Below, one piece after another: positions 41,748 through 52,358 of a stretch of 64,000 nucleotides of DNA. A program made the position numbers and the translations under genes. How positions within the stretch are numbered: position 1 is the first letter of the stretch; each line of letters starts with the position of its first letter. The notes beneath the pieces were generated by a model. The model saw only the letters and a program-made list of their open reading frames with translations. It was not told the DNA's origin and ran no database searches. Source of the stretch: Desulfobaculum xiamenense (GTDB lineage Bacteria; Desulfobacterota; Desulfovibrionia; Desulfovibrionales; Desulfovibrionaceae); NCBI RefSeq assembly GCF_011927665.1, contig NZ_JAATJA010000003.1, positions 124,001 through 188,000 of the forward strand. Reading direction: 5' to 3'.

Positions 41748-43857
41748 CGCCGCTTCGCCGCGCGCCCTGCCGCACCAGCGGCAAACGGATGGTAAAGGTG
41801 CATCCGTGTCCCGGTTCCGACTCCACCGCCAGCGTGCCCCCGTGGTTGTCCACGATGATGAAGTAGGACACGGAAAGCCCAAGCCCCGTCCCCACTCCCG
41901 GCTCCTTGGTCGTAAAGAACGGCTCGAACACGCGTAGGCGCGTCTCATCGTCCATGCCCGGCCCATTATCGGCTATCTCGACACGCACGTAATCATCCTC
42001 AAGCGCCGCCCGCAGCACGATCTCCGGCTCGTTCCCGGATTCGGCCGCATCGCGCATGGCGTGGGCAGCGTTGCCGAGAATGTTCAGGAACACCTGCTCA
42101 AGCTCCGTCCCGACACACGGCACCAGCGGCAGGGCGTCGGCATACTCCCGCATGATGCGAATGTTTCGGAAGTCGTAGTTCTTCTTGAAATCGTAGTCTT
42201 TGGACGCCAGTTCCACGGCCTTTTCGAGCACGGCCGTCACGTCCACGTCGGCCAGCACGGACTCGCTGCGTCGGCTGAAGTCCAGCATGTTGCGCACGAT
42301 GCCGCCCGCGCGCCGCGCGGCCTCCTCCACGCCATCAAGCATGCGCGGCAGACTGCGCGCCTGCGCATAGCTGCCGATGGCGGACAGATCGCACCCGGAG
42401 TCCTCCGCCGCGCGACGGTTGGCGGGCATGTCATCGAGCAGCCTGCGGCGGATGTTCTGCACGCCCTGCACGATGCCGCCAAGGGGATTGTTGATCTCGT
42501 GGGCCATGCCCGCGGCCAGCCCGCCCACGCTCATCATCTTCTCGGTCTGCATCATCATCTCTTCCATACGCACACGACGGGTGACATCGTCTATGCGGAT
42601 GACCGCACCCTCAATGCCGTTGGCCACCAGCGGGTAGATCATCACGTCCTCGTAGCGGGCGTTCCCGTCGTGCATGGAGCGCTGGCGCTCGCGCTTGATG
42701 GAACGCCGCTCGCGAAGGGCGGCGGCGATGTCCGCCTCTATGCGCCGCAGCTCGGGCAGGGCCTCGCCCACCGGGCGGCCCACATGTTCCCCGTCACGCC
42801 ACCCGAGCACGTGCGCCGCCGCCGCGTTCATGTGCGTCACCCGCCCCTCGCCGTCCACGGCCACCATGACCGACGGCATGGAGTCGATAATGTTGCGCAC
42901 GTAGCTCTGGGCCTTGCGCAGTTCGGCCTGCACGCGCTCGCGATGTTCCAGTTCGGCGCGCAGTTCGCTGGTCTTGCGGCCCACCTCGCGCCGAAGCGAC
43001 CATGACCATATTCCCATCACGGCAAGTAACCCAGCCAGCGGCGTCAGTATCCACAACCCATAGCGCGCCCAGCGCCGCGAGGCGGCCTGCCGCTCCTGCA
43101 CGCCGAACCACTTGTCGTAAATGGCCTCGTAGCGCCCGGTGCGCTTGAGCAGCGTCAGCCCCTCGTTGAGTTGAACGCGCAGTTCCTCGTCCCCCTCGCG
43201 CACGGCGAAACAGTAGCGCATGGGCAAAATCGGCGGCCCGACAGGGACGAGATTGTCGAGCTTGTGCCTGTGGATGGCGTACTGCCCCTGCAACCGGGCA
43301 ATAAGCGCCGCATCGTGTCGTCCGGCGGAAAGCAGGAACAGCGCGTCCGCCTGCTCCGGCACCGGGACGAGCACGCTGTGCGGAAGATTCTTTTGCGCCC
43401 AGTCATGCATGATGTCCCCGCGCTGGACCAGCACCTGCTTGCCCTCTAGATCGTCCAGCCCCCGGATGGACGAACCGAGGCGAACGAAAATCGAGTTGGA
43501 CACGATGACGTGCGGCAGCGAGAAGTCCACCACCTTGTCCCGCTCCTCGGACGAGAACATGCCGGTGATGATATCGATGCGCCCCTCTTCCAGTTGCGAG
43601 CGCACCTCGTTCCATTCGCCAAGGTCAATGCGCACGTCGAGGCCCATCACCTCGGCCACGGCCCGCAGCATATCCACATTGAAGCCAGTGGGCCGCCCGT
43701 TCTCCAAAAATTCGTATGGCGGATAATTCTTGTCCCCGCGCGCCACCAACTGGGCGGCCTGCGCCGGGACGACCAGCATGAGCCACGCCGCGCACGCCAG
43801 CACGACGACGTATCGCGCACGGCGAAAAGCAGCCCACCCACGCACCGGAAACGGCAT
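41734..43857 (-). CDS. Sensor histidine kinase with SBP_bac_3 periplasmic domain and PAS
   Basis: 707 residues. Signal/membrane segment (about 12-32), periplasmic amino-acid-type binding domain (about 35-260: [48 protein letters not shown]), membrane helix (about 268-288), a PAS domain (about 320-430), HisKA with the phospho-His in [12 protein letters not shown], and HATPase ([29 protein letters not shown]). Reads a solute directly rather than through a transporter. No response regulator is adjacent, so its partner is elsewhere. ATG 43857 is chosen for the signal sequence. Tail-to-tail overlap with recN. Confidence 0.9.
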   Translation of the reverse strand: MPFPVRGWAAFRRARYVVVLACAAWLMLVVPAQAAQLVARGDKNYPPYEFLENGRPTGFNVDMLRAVAEVMGLDVRIDLGEWNEVRSQLEEGRIDIITGMFSSEERDKVVDFSLPHVIVSNSIFVRLGSSIRGLDDLEGKQVLVQRGDIMHDWAQKNLPHSVLVPVPEQADALFLLSAGRHDAALIARLQGQYAIHRHKLDNLVPVGPPILPMRYCFAVREGDEELRVQLNEGLTLLKRTGRYEAIYDKWFGVQERQAASRRWARYGLWILTPLAGLLAVMGIWSWSLRREVGRKTSELRAELEHRERVQAELRKAQSYVRNIIDSMPSVMVAVDGEGRVTHMNAAAAHVLGWRDGEHVGRPVGEALPELRRIEADIAAALRERRSIKRERQRSMHDGNARYEDVMIYPLVANGIEGAVIRIDDVTRRVRMEEMMMQTEKMMSVGGLAAGMAHEINNPLGGIVQGVQNIRRRLLDDMPANRRAAEDSGCDLSAIGSYAQARSLPRMLDGVEEAARRAGGIVRNMLDFSRRSESVLADVDVTAVLEKAVELASKDYDFKKNYDFRNIRIMREYADALPLVPCVGTELEQVFLNILGNAAHAMRDAAESGNEPEIVLRAALEDDYVRVEIADNGPGMDDETRLRVFEPFFTTKEPGVGTGLGLSVSYFIIVDNHGGTLAVESEPGHGCTFTIRLPLVRQGARRSGVSGP

Positions 43858-44243
43858 GCGCACCTCGCTCGACTTTGACGGTCCAACGGCCACAAGCAGA
43901 CACAGCCGATGATACCTCAAGTTCTTCCACGCAGGAATAGCCTGAACGCAAATCATCGCCCCGACGTGCCGACGGCCGAACGAAATTCCACCAGCCCGCC
44001 ATTTCAGGGGCTTGCGCGCCAGCCCACGGCGCACCCCCTTGTTTTCCATTGGATTCCGGAAGCTTGTGAGATCGATCCCATATGCGATTGCACTCTGTTC
44101 AAAGCCGAAGTTTTCGATTATGTGACCCGCATGACGCCTTCGACACACAGCCGTAACATTGTCATGCCATATCCGCCCTGCCGCCGTTCCCGAACGGTTT
44201 CCGGGTTCACGGAACCGTCACCCTGCGCAGCAAGGAATCACTG
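43858..44243. other. Divergent intergenic region, sensor kinase / pit
   Basis: 386 bases without a gene. An open frame continuing the kinase upstream to 44148 has no ribosome site or homology. It contains an imperfect hairpin (ACGGTTTCCG ... CGGAACCGT at about 44199-44223) close to the pit start. No clear Pho box is present, unlike the pst region. Confidence 0.55.
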
Positions 44244-45479
44244 ATGGACATCTACGATCTGTTCTACATCCTGTCCCTCGGGGCAGGTTTTTTGATGGCC
44301 TTCAACCTCGGTGCCAACGACGTTGCCAACTCCATGGCCTCGGCCGTGGGCGCGCGGGCCATTACGGTACGTCAGGCAGTGCTCATCGCGGGCGCGCTCA
44401 ACTTCGTGGGTGCCGTGTTCCTCGGCTCCCACGTCACAGCCACGGTGAGCAAGGGCATCATCAACGCCTCCGCCATCGGCGACCCAAAGCTCATCCTGCT
44501 TGGCATGTTCGCCGCGCTCATCGCCGCATCGCTGTGGGTGCTCATCGCCACGCTCACGGCCCTGCCCGTCTCGTCCACCCACTCCATCGTGGGCGCCATC
44601 CTCGGCTTCGGACTGGTGGCCGGCGGCCCGCAGGTGGTCAACTGGCTCAAGCTCGGCGGGGTGGTGCTCTCGTGGTTCATCTCGCCCTTCTTCGCGGCGG
44701 GCATCGCCTTCTTCATCTTCTCGCAGATACGCCGCAACATCTTCCTGCGGCCGAACTTCATCGCCCACGCCAAGGCATGGGGCCCGCGCTGGATGGGCCT
44801 GACCATGGTCCTCGTGGGCTTCTCGTTCCTGTACAAGACGCCGGTCGGCACGCAGCTCGCCCTGACCCGCACCGAGTCGCTTCTGATCGTGGGCGTTCTG
44901 GCCATCTGTGCATGGATCGGCGGCAAGATCATGGTGGGCCGCCTCGGCGCGGAGATCGACGACAGCGTCGAAGGCGTGGAAACCATCTTCCGCAGGCTCC
45001 AGATTTTCACCTCGTGCTACGTGGCGCTCTCGCAGGGTGCCAACGACGTGGCCAACGCCATCGGTCCCATTGCGGCCATCTACATCCTCGCCAAGCAGCA
45101 CGCCTTCCTCACCCAGGCCGAAGTGCCCATCTGGATGCTGGGCATGGGCGGAGCGGGCATTGCGCTCGGCATCTGCGTTCTCGGCCACAAGGTCATGTCC
45201 ACCGTTGGCGAAAAGATCACCACCCTGACCAACACCCGCGGCTTCGCCGTGGATTTCTCGGCCGCCACCACCGTGCTCGTGGCGTCCAAGCTCGGCCTTC
45301 CCGTCTCCACCACCCACGCCGCAGTGGGCGCGGTGACGGGCGTGGGCCTCGCTCGCGGCTACAAGGCCGTGGACTTCGGCGTGCTGGGCAAGATCGTCAT
45401 CTATTGGCTTCTGACGGTTCCCATCGCGGCGCTCACGTCCATCATCATTTTTCAGATTCTAAAGTGGTCGATTTACTGA
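44244..45479 (+). CDS. pit: PiT-family inorganic phosphate permease
   Basis: 411 residues with about ten membrane helices. Low-affinity phosphate (metal-phosphate) symporter driven by protons or sodium. The duplicated PiT signature is clear: GANDVANSMASAVGARAITV near the N-terminus and GANDVANAIGPIAAIY in the second half, plus LPVSSTHSIVGAILG and LPVSTTHAAVGAVTG. AAGGA precedes the ATG. The PhoU-like gene follows by 42 bases. Confidence 0.95.
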   Translation: MDIYDLFYILSLGAGFLMAFNLGANDVANSMASAVGARAITVRQAVLIAGALNFVGAVFLGSHVTATVSKGIINASAIGDPKLILLGMFAALIAASLWVLIATLTALPVSSTHSIVGAILGFGLVAGGPQVVNWLKLGGVVLSWFISPFFAAGIAFFIFSQIRRNIFLRPNFIAHAKAWGPRWMGLTMVLVGFSFLYKTPVGTQLALTRTESLLIVGVLAICAWIGGKIMVGRLGAEIDDSVEGVETIFRRLQIFTSCYVALSQGANDVANAIGPIAAIYILAKQHAFLTQAEVPIWMLGMGGAGIALGICVLGHKVMSTVGEKITTLTNTRGFAVDFSAATTVLVASKLGLPVSTTHAAVGAVTGVGLARGYKAVDFGVLGKIVIYWLLTVPIAALTSIIIFQILKWSIY

Positions 45480-45521
45480 TAGACGTCGACCATACCTCAT
45501 AACGAGGAAGGAGGATTCTTC

Positions 45522-46190
45522 ATGCGTTTGCCGCTCTTTGGACTGCTCGCCTCCCGCAGCCCCCTGGACGGGCTGGTGGATCACTACGAGAAAATCCACG
45601 AATGCACGGAGATCATCAAAGACTCCCTCGAGTGCTACGTGGCCGGTGGCGCCTGCCGCGAGTTCCTCGAACTCGCCCAGCAGATCGACCACATCGAAAA
45701 CCAGGCCGACCTCATCAAGCGCAGGATTCGCAACCATCTCCCGCGCTCGCTGTTCATGCCCGTCGATAAGACTCTGTTCCTCAACTACACCAAGGCGCAG
45801 GACAACATTCTCGACGAGGCGCAGGAAGCCATGCAGTGGCTGGCCATGCGCCGCGTGGACATCCCCGCGGAGTTCCAGCGCAAGCTCATCGAACTCATCG
45901 ACGACGTGGATTCGCTGACCGACATGCTCGGCCCCGCGCTCAAGGCGACCCTCGGCCTCATCTACACCGAGCACCTCGACCGCCGAGGCACCAAGGACCA
46001 GTTCTGGGCCATCCGCAAGAAGCGCGATGCCATCTTCAAGGCCAAGAACCGCCTCGTCTCCGAGATCTACAGCTCCGACATGGATTTCAAGGACATTTAC
46101 CAGCTCATCCACTTCGTGGAAAAGCTGCACGGCATGGCGCACAACACCGAGAACTGCGCCGACATCCTGCGCTCCATGATCGCCCGCTAA
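45522..46190 (+). CDS. DUF47 (PhoU-like) partner of Pit
   Basis: 222 residues, all-helical PhoU-like fold (TIGR00153). LDGLVDHYEKIHECTEIIKDSL, then NHLPRSLFMPVDKTLFLNYTKAQDNILDEAQ and a FVEKLHGMAHNTENCADIL C-terminus. DUF47 proteins sit beside Pit genes and modulate transport; they are not the PstSCAB-associated PhoU, which is separately encoded at 46359. GGAGG before the ATG. Terminator follows. Confidence 0.92.
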   Translation: MRLPLFGLLASRSPLDGLVDHYEKIHECTEIIKDSLECYVAGGACREFLELAQQIDHIENQADLIKRRIRNHLPRSLFMPVDKTLFLNYTKAQDNILDEAQEAMQWLAMRRVDIPAEFQRKLIELIDDVDSLTDMLGPALKATLGLIYTEHLDRRGTKDQFWAIRKKRDAIFKAKNRLVSEIYSSDMDFKDIYQLIHFVEKLHGMAHNTENCADILRSMIAR

Positions 46191-46212
46191 CGCGGACGAC
46201 CGACACGACGCC

Positions 46213-46260
46213 AAAAGCGGCCCGGACCCGCACCCCACGGTGCGGTTTCGGGCCGTTTTT
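46213..46260 (+). terminator. Bidirectional terminator between pit and phoU transcripts
   Basis: CGGCCCG and CGGGCCG plus ACCCGCACC and GGTGCGGTT form a long stem, flanked by AAAA and TTTTT, between two convergent genes. Confidence 0.9.
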
Positions 46261-46358
46261 GTCTCCGACACCCGCCATTCGTCGTCAACGCGACGAAAAA
46301 GCGGGCGCGACGCCACCGCGTCACGCCCGCTGATCATCTCCTGCGGCTACCTCTTGTG

Positions 46359-47027
46359 TCAGGGCTTCTGGCAGCTATGCATCACGTTGAGTCCCTTAAC
46401 GATGAAGATGGTCGTCTCGGCCAGATTGGTGGACAGATCGCCCACCCGCTCCAGATGCCGCGCGGCGAGAATGGTGTTCACGGCCCGGCGCACGCCGGTA
46501 ATCTCCGCGACCATGTCGTCCATGGTCTTGGTGAGGATGCGCAAATTCAGCTCGTCGGCCCGATAATCCATGCGGCAGACGTCCGTGGCCTTGTCCACGT
46601 TGCCTTCCCGGAAGCCTTCGATGGCCACCTTGAGCATGTCGAGCACCACCTCCACCAACTCCTCGAGTTGCGGATTGCGGGGTGTCTGCGCCAGACGGGA
46701 CAGGAACACCGTCTTCTCGGCGATGTTCACCGCCTCGTCTCCAATGCGCTCAAGGTCGATGATGGCCCGGCGCACGCCGGTGATAAAACGCAGATCGCGA
46801 GCCATGGGCGCATCCAGCGCCAGAAGATGCAACGACACCTCGTCGATGCGCATCTCCATGTCGTTTATGACCTTGTCGCCCTCGATGACCTGCTCGGCCA
46901 GTTCGGCATCGCGCCGGAGCAGCGCGTCCGCCGCCTGTCGCATGGCGCGCTCGGCATAGGCCGCCATTTCGAGAATCTGCATGCGCAGCCCTTCGAGCTG
47001 CTTGTGAAAATGCGTTTCCGTATTCAT
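46359..47027 (-). CDS. phoU: PhoU phosphate-signalling protein
   Basis: 222 residues, two three-helix bundles. MNTETHFHKQLEGLRMQILEMAAYAERAM and the conserved MARDLRFITGVRRAIIDLERIGDEAVNIAE, with the matching second half TGVRRAVNTILAARHLERVGDLSTNLAE. It links PstSCAB transport state to PhoR. Last gene of the pst/pho cluster, 8 bases after pstB; TAGGAGC precedes the ATG. Confidence 0.95.
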   Translation of the reverse strand: MNTETHFHKQLEGLRMQILEMAAYAERAMRQAADALLRRDAELAEQVIEGDKVINDMEMRIDEVSLHLLALDAPMARDLRFITGVRRAIIDLERIGDEAVNIAEKTVFLSRLAQTPRNPQLEELVEVVLDMLKVAIEGFREGNVDKATDVCRMDYRADELNLRILTKTMDDMVAEITGVRRAVNTILAARHLERVGDLSTNLAETTIFIVKGLNVMHSCQKP

Positions 47028-47035
47028 GGAAGCTC

Positions 47036-47797
47036 CTAGCCGAACCGGCCGGTTATGTAGTCCTCGGTGCGCTTCTCGCGCGGCCTCGTGAACATGGTCT
47101 GCGTGACGTCGGCCTCGATGAGCTGGCCCATGTAAAAAAACGCCGTCACGTCCGACACCCGCGCGGCCTGCTGCATATTGTGGGTGACGATGATGATGGT
47201 CAGGTTTTCCTTGAGCACATGGATGAGTTCCTCGATCTTCTGCGTGGCGATGGGGTCGAGGGCACTGGCTGGCTCGTCCATGAGCAGCACCTGCGGTTCC
47301 ACGGCCAGCGCGCGGGCGATGCACAGCCGCTGCTGCTGGCCACCGGACAGCCCAAGGGCCGACTCGTGCAGGCGGTCCTTCACCTCGTCGAAGAGCGCCG
47401 CATGGCGAAGGCTCGCCTCCACCCGCTCAGCGATGCGGGCCTTGTCCGTCATGCCATTGACGCGCAGGCCGTAGGCCACGTTCTCGAAGATGGTCTTCGG
47501 GAACGGGTTGGGCTTCTGGAAGACCATGCCCACCCGCCGCCGCAGATCCACCACGTCGAGATCGGAATCATAGATGTCGGCGTCGTCGAGGGTCACCAGC
47601 CCGTCCACGCGCGTTCCGGCAATGAGGTCGTTCATGCGGTTCAGGCAGCGCAGATAGGTGCTCTTGCCGCAGCCCGAAGGCCCGATGAGCGCGGTGACCC
47701 TGTTCTCGCCAAAGGCAAGGCTCACGTCCTTGAGCGCCTTGAAATCGCCGTAGAAAAAATCCAGCCCCTTCGAGGCCATCTTGATGCGTTCAGTCAT
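47036..47797 (-). CDS. pstB: Phosphate ABC transporter ATP-binding protein PstB
   Basis: 253 residues. Walker [11 protein letters not shown]-loop VFQKPNPFP, signature [15 protein letters not shown], Walker [15 protein letters not shown]-loop VTHNMQQA. All present. Energises PstA/PstC. ATG overlaps the phoR stop as ATGA. Unusually, phoB and phoR separate it from pstA. Confidence 0.97.
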   Translation of the reverse strand: MTERIKMASKGLDFFYGDFKALKDVSLAFGENRVTALIGPSGCGKSTYLRCLNRMNDLIAGTRVDGLVTLDDADIYDSDLDVVDLRRRVGMVFQKPNPFPKTIFENVAYGLRVNGMTDKARIAERVEASLRHAALFDEVKDRLHESALGLSGGQQQRLCIARALAVEPQVLLMDEPASALDPIATQKIEELIHVLKENLTIIIVTHNMQQAARVSDVTAFFYMGQLIEADVTQTMFTRPREKRTEDYITGRFG

Positions 47798-49635
47798 GCG
47801 TTGTGGTTCCCTGTTTCCTGCGAGCTGTCCCCGTCCAACACCTCTGGAGGCGTGGCGAGGGTAAAATGGAAGATCGAGCCGCCCTTCTCGTCCGTGCGCG
47901 GCTCAACCCAGATGCGTCCACCGTGGCGCTCCACAATGTGGCGGCAAATGGCCAGCCCAAGCCCGGTGGACCCGCTGCCCGAACGCATGCGGTGCTTCTC
48001 CACGCGGTAGAAACGCTCGAATATCCTGTCGCGGTCTTCGGCGGGAATGCCCGGCCCCCGGTCGCTGACCATGAAGTGCACGAAGCCCTCCGCGTCCGTC
48101 GCACCGTCCACGATGACCGCCTCGCCGGACGGGCTGTACCGGACAGCGTTCTCCAACAGATTCCTGAAGACCTGCATCAGCAGATCGAAATCGGCCCACA
48201 CGCGAAGCCCTGCCTCGGGCAGGCGCGGTTCGAGGGATACGCCCACGCGCTCGGCCAGCGGCACGCAGATGCGAAGCGCCTCGGCCAGCGCGCCCCGGGC
48301 ATCCACGTCGCGCGGGGTAAAGCTCTCCTCGCGCGCCTCCAGCCGAGACAGGCTCAAGAGGTCCTCCACCATCTTCACCATGCGGTCGGCATTGCGCAGG
48401 ATGATTCCGAGGAAGGACTCGGCAGTGCCGCCACCGGCCAGCTTGTTGTCGATGAGGGTTTCGGCGTAGCCCTTGATGGTGGTCAGCGGGGTGCGAAGCT
48501 CGTGGGAAACGTTGGCCACGAAGTCCCGCCGGACGCGCTCCAGCCGCTTAAGCTCGCTGATGTCGTGGAAGACCACCACGGCCCCGAGATTCGCGCCGCG
48601 CTCATCGAGGCCGACAATGGTCACGTCGTACACGCGCCCCTTCTGCGGTTCGATCTGAAGCCAGCGCGGTCCGTCCCCTGCATCCGGAGCGAGCACCCCG
48701 TCGCAGGCGCGCTGCAATTCTGGGGACAGCACCAAATCCATGGGCCGCTGCCCCTCCATGTCGCGCATGGAGCCGACGATGCGCTTCAGGGCCGTATTGA
48801 CCTGCGAGATACGCCCGTCTGCGTCGAGGACCATGACGCCCTCGCGCATGCCGTCCAGCACGGCCTCCAGTTCACGCTTCTGGTCGGTAATGGTGCGCAC
48901 CTGCTCGGCGATGGATACGGCCATGCGGTTGATAGCCTTCGCAAGTCCCGAAAATTCCCTGCCGGGATATTCCCGCAGGCGGCGCTCGTAGTGCCCGCCG
49001 CCAATGGCCTCGGCCACGCCGATCATCTCGGCCATGGACCGCCCGAAGCTGCGGGTGAGGAGCACGCTCAAGATCATGGCCAGCACCACGGCCAGCCCGA
49101 ACACCACGAGGACATTGTCGTACAGACGGTCCAACCGCTCGCGGACGTCGGCGAAGGGCATGGCCAGCCGGATGTATCCCGGCGGCACGCCATCGAGATT
49201 CGTCACCCGCGTGGCGGCGTAGATGAGCTTGCGGCCGAGGGTGGCACTGTAGCGCACGCTCATGCCGAAGCGCTCGGTCTCGGCCTGCGCGATCTCCGGA
49301 CGAAAGGCGTGGTTGTCCAGCCCGGCCACGCTGGGATATGCGACGTGAGAATCCGCCACCACGCGCCCGCCCTCGGTGACGTAGGTGACGCGGGCATCGA
49401 GCTTCGCCCCGAGGCGCTCGAACCAGTGGTGCATGTCCTCCTCGCCCGCAAAGCTCCCATGCTCGCCCAGAAGCTGCTCGGCAAGCCGAAGCTCGCGCAC
49501 CGCGCCGAGCTTCACGTCCTCCATGATGTCGTCCTGGAAGACCATCCGGGCATAGAGCGCAGGCAGGGCCAAGGCCACCACGATGACCAGCGCGAAGGCC
49601 AGTTGCAATTTCGTCCTGAAGGAAAAGTCCGCCAC
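47794..49635 (-). CDS. phoR: Phosphate-regulon sensor histidine kinase PhoR
   Basis: 613 residues. Two membrane helices (about 10-28 and 165-190) flank a long periplasmic domain of about 130 residues (most PhoR have a short loop), then HAMP, PAS (about 250-360), HisKA with [19 protein letters not shown], and HATPase ([43 protein letters not shown]). GTG start at 49635 with GGGAG at 6 bases. Adjacent to phoB (3 bases) and overlapping pstB. The large periplasmic part may sense another signal besides Pst state. Confidence 0.93.
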   Translation of the reverse strand: MADFSFRTKLQLAFALVIVVALALPALYARMVFQDDIMEDVKLGAVRELRLAEQLLGEHGSFAGEEDMHHWFERLGAKLDARVTYVTEGGRVVADSHVAYPSVAGLDNHAFRPEIAQAETERFGMSVRYSATLGRKLIYAATRVTNLDGVPPGYIRLAMPFADVRERLDRLYDNVLVVFGLAVVLAMILSVLLTRSFGRSMAEMIGVAEAIGGGHYERRLREYPGREFSGLAKAINRMAVSIAEQVRTITDQKRELEAVLDGMREGVMVLDADGRISQVNTALKRIVGSMRDMEGQRPMDLVLSPELQRACDGVLAPDAGDGPRWLQIEPQKGRVYDVTIVGLDERGANLGAVVVFHDISELKRLERVRRDFVANVSHELRTPLTTIKGYAETLIDNKLAGGGTAESFLGIILRNADRMVKMVEDLLSLSRLEAREESFTPRDVDARGALAEALRICVPLAERVGVSLEPRLPEAGLRVWADFDLLMQVFRNLLENAVRYSPSGEAVIVDGATDAEGFVHFMVSDRGPGIPAEDRDRIFERFYRVEKHRMRSGSGSTGLGLAICRHIVERHGGRIWVEPRTDEKGGSIFHFTLATPPEVLDGDSSQETGNHNA

Positions 49636-49638
49636 GTC

Positions 49639-50322
49639 CTACTCCCTGAAGCGGTAGCCCACGCCGCGCACGGTTTCCACCAGTTCGGCGCAGGAGCCGA
49701 GCTTCTGGCGCAGCCGTCGCACATGGGTATCCACAGTGCGCCCATAGCCCTCGAATTCATAACCCCACACGCTCGACAGCAACTGATCGCGGGTCCGCAC
49801 GCGCGGACTCGAATTGACGAGTTCCGTCAGCAGCCGAAATTCCGTGGCCGTCAGGTCCACGTCCTCCCCGTCCACCTTCACGGCGTGCGCGTCCATGTCG
49901 ATGGACAGGCCGTCGCGCTCGAAGAAGGTTCGCGGCCGGACTTCGGCCCCGGCCCGGCGCAGCACGGCCCGCACGCGCAGGAGCAGTTCGCGGAAACTGA
50001 AAGGCTTCACCACGTAGTCGTCCGCCCCAAGCTCCAGCCCCACGATGCGGTCCACTTCCTCGCCGCGCGCGGTAAGCATGACGATGGGCATGCCCGCCGT
50101 CTCCTCGCCGCGCCGCAGTTCCCGGCAGACATCGAATCCGTCGCGCCCCGGAAGCATGAGGTCCAGAAGCACGAGGTCCGGCCTGTGGCGTCTGGCCTTG
50201 GCCAGCCCCTCGTTGCCGTCGCGCGCCGTAATGACGCCGTACCCGGCCGACTCGAAATTGAAGGACAGCAGATTGAGGATATCCTCGTCATCCTCGACGA
50301 TGAGCATGGTCTCGTTCGGCAT
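49639..50322 (-). CDS. phoB: Phosphate-regulon response regulator PhoB
   Basis: 227 residues, OmpR family. Receiver with LIVEDDEDI, phospho-Asp in LVLLDLMLPGRDG, Thr in VMLTARG, Lys in DDYVVKPFS; DNA-binding winged helix ending GRTVDTHVRRLRQKLG. The start at 50322 begins the receiver; a longer frame to 50469 would cover the Pho box and is rejected. phoR follows by 3 bases. Autoregulation through the upstream Pho box is likely. Confidence 0.95.
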   Translation of the reverse strand: MPNETMLIVEDDEDILNLLSFNFESAGYGVITARDGNEGLAKARRHRPDLVLLDLMLPGRDGFDVCRELRRGEETAGMPIVMLTARGEEVDRIVGLELGADDYVVKPFSFRELLLRVRAVLRRAGAEVRPRTFFERDGLSIDMDAHAVKVDGEDVDLTATEFRLLTELVNSSPRVRTRDQLLSSVWGYEFEGYGRTVDTHVRRLRQKLGSCAELVETVRGVGYRFRE

Positions 50323-50406
50323 CTCGACTCCCGTTTGCCTGTGAATGCGTCGCGTCATGTCACGATCCGTTGAACAACCGTTTGGTGACGCGCTTATCCC
50401 CCGTCC

Positions 50407-50424
50407 GTTACATTCATGTGACAT
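50407..50424 (-). promoter_or_regulatory. Pho box upstream of phoB
   Basis: Minus strand: ATGTCAC-ATGA-ATGTAAC, two 7-base direct repeats separated by 4 bases (11-bp period), the PhoB operator architecture. 84 bases before phoB. A GATAAG lies 8 bases downstream as a possible -10. Confidence 0.8.
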
Positions 50425-50473
50425 CTTTCCATCCCACCCGCAACGGCCGCAAAACGCACGCCACAGCAACGCG

Positions 50474-51409
50474 TCAGCGCTTGCGCTGGAGACGTGCGCG
50501 CAGCCAGATCGCGAAGAGATTCATGCCGATGACCAATCCAATGAGCACCAGCGCCGTTCCGTACTGCAACGGACGCGTCTTCTCGATCTCCGTCCCTGCG
50601 GTGGCGAGCACGTACACGTGATATGGCAGAGCCATGACGTCGCTAAAGACGGAATTCGGCATCTTCGGCGTATAAAACACCGCCGCGGTGAACATGATGG
50701 CCGCCGTCTCGCCCGCCGCGCGCGACAGGCCGAGGATGGACCCGGTCAACATGCCCGGAAGCGCCGTGGGCAGCACCACGTTGCGTACGGTCTGCCATTT
50801 GGTCGCGCCAAGGCCATAGGATGCCTCGCGGTAGGTGTCAGGCACGGAGCGCAGGGCCTCCTCGGCCGTGCCGATGATGACCGGCAGCACCAGCGCGCCA
50901 AGGGTCAGCACGCCCGCGAGGATACTCACGCCCATGCGCAGAAAGGTGACGAAGAAGGCCAAGCCGAACAGCCCGAAAACCACCGAGGGCACCCCGGCGA
51001 GGTTGTTGATACCCAGCCGGATCACCCGCACCAGTCGCCGCGACGTGGCGTATTCGTTGAGATACACGGCCGAGGCCACGCCCAGCGGAAAGGCCACCGC
51101 CATCGCCCCGAAGGACAGGATGAACGTGCCCACGATGCAGGGGAAGATGCCGCCCTCGGTCATGGAGTTGCGCGGCGCCTGCGTCAGGAACTCCCACGAT
51201 AGCGCGGGCAGGCCGTTGACGAGCAGGAAGCCGCAGATGATGACCAGCGCGGCAGCGTTCAGCCCGGCGGCCGTGCGGAACATCCCGAACATGGTCCGTT
51301 CCGCCAGCCTGCGGCGGAGCCTACGCCCGGGGGCACAGGGCGACGCGGCCTCCACGATGCCCGCTCCGCACTGGGCGGATGCGCCGCCAGATGTCGTTTC
51401 GATACCCAT
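50474..51409 (-). CDS. pstA: Phosphate ABC transporter permease PstA
   Basis: 311 residues, six membrane helices. Binding-protein-dependent permease signature YGLGATKWQTVRNVVLPTALPGMLTG; start of first helix LNAAALVIICGFLLV. The N-terminal 35 residues are a charged cytoplasmic tail. ATG 51409 lies 11 bases after GGAGG; a GTG at 51415 is 5 bases after it and is also possible. 21 bases after pstC. Confidence 0.95.
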   Translation of the reverse strand: MGIETTSGGASAQCGAGIVEAASPCAPGRRLRRRLAERTMFGMFRTAAGLNAAALVIICGFLLVNGLPALSWEFLTQAPRNSMTEGGIFPCIVGTFILSFGAMAVAFPLGVASAVYLNEYATSRRLVRVIRLGINNLAGVPSVVFGLFGLAFFVTFLRMGVSILAGVLTLGALVLPVIIGTAEEALRSVPDTYREASYGLGATKWQTVRNVVLPTALPGMLTGSILGLSRAAGETAAIMFTAAVFYTPKMPNSVFSDVMALPYHVYVLATAGTEIEKTRPLQYGTALVLIGLVIGMNLFAIWLRARLQRKR

Positions 51410-51430
51410 TCGCACAGAGTCCTCCGGAAT

Positions 51431-52318
51431 CTAGAGCGTCGCCGCGCCGACCTGCTTGTGCCGTTCGGCAATCTGGTCGGCCAGCACGTTGAACGCGAGT
51501 GTGAACACGAACAAAACGATGCCCGTGGCGAACAGGGCGTAATAGTGGTCTCCCCGGAAGGGAGCCTCCGCCATCTCCGCCGCGATGGACGAGGGCATGG
51601 GCCGCACCGGATCGAAGATGGAATCCGGGATCAGCCCCGCTCCGCCCGCCACCATGAGCACGACCATGGTCTCGCCGATGGCCCGCGACATGCCGAGAAT
51701 CACCGCCGTGGAGATGCCCGACAGGCTCGCCGGAAGGATCACGCGCCACATGGTTTCCCAGTGCGTCGCCCCGAGGGCCAGAGAGGCCTCCTTGAGGTCC
51801 TTGGGCACGCCGAAGATGGCGTCCTCGGAAATGGAGCAGATGGTGGGCACGCTCATGAAGGCCAGCATCACGGCGGCGTTGAACAGGTTCAGGCCCGTCG
51901 CCACGTCGAAGGCATCCTGCAGAAACGGCGCGAAGACGACCATGCCGAAGAAGCCGATGACCACCGACGGCAGCGCGGCCAGAAGTTCCACGATGGGTTT
52001 GATGACCGCCCGCACCCGCCGCCCCGCTATCTCCGCCAGATACATGGCCGTCATGACGCCAAGCGGGATGGCGATGGCCGAGGAGGCCACCGTCACGCAC
52101 ACGGAGCCGACCAGAAGCGGGAAGATGCCGAAGTCCGGCGGATCGGCCGTGGGATACCACTCGCGCCCGAACAGGAACTTTTGCACGGGGTACACGTCGA
52201 AGATGGGCACCCCTTCCATGAACAGGAAGATCATGATCAGGGCCAGCACGATGATGGAGGTGAACGCGCACGTGGCGAATCCCATCCTGATCATCTTGTC
52301 CTTCTGCCTGCGTTTCAC
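51431..52318 (-). CDS. pstC: Phosphate ABC transporter permease PstC
   Basis: 295 residues, six membrane helices. Permease signature LALGATHWETMWRVILPASLSGI, and FGIFPLLVGSVCVTVASSAIA early. I start at GTG 52318 (VKRRQKDKMIRMGFATCAF), which has GGGAG upstream. A longer frame begins at ATG 52399, but it has no ribosome site and would cover a strong stem-loop. Length then matches usual PstC. Confidence 0.9.
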   Translation of the reverse strand: MKRRQKDKMIRMGFATCAFTSIIVLALIMIFLFMEGVPIFDVYPVQKFLFGREWYPTADPPDFGIFPLLVGSVCVTVASSAIAIPLGVMTAMYLAEIAGRRVRAVIKPIVELLAALPSVVIGFFGMVVFAPFLQDAFDVATGLNLFNAAVMLAFMSVPTICSISEDAIFGVPKDLKEASLALGATHWETMWRVILPASLSGISTAVILGMSRAIGETMVVLMVAGGAGLIPDSIFDPVRPMPSSIAAEMAEAPFRGDHYYALFATGIVLFVFTLAFNVLADQIAERHKQVGAATL

Positions 52319-52358
52319 GGTCTGCGTCTCCCTACGGCCCTCTGCCGAGGGCGCTTTG

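Noticed and set aside
44120-44175. Possible Pho box upstream of pit
   Set aside because: GTAAC and GTCAT half-sites are present but 8 bases apart, not the 11-bp phase seen at pstS and phoB.
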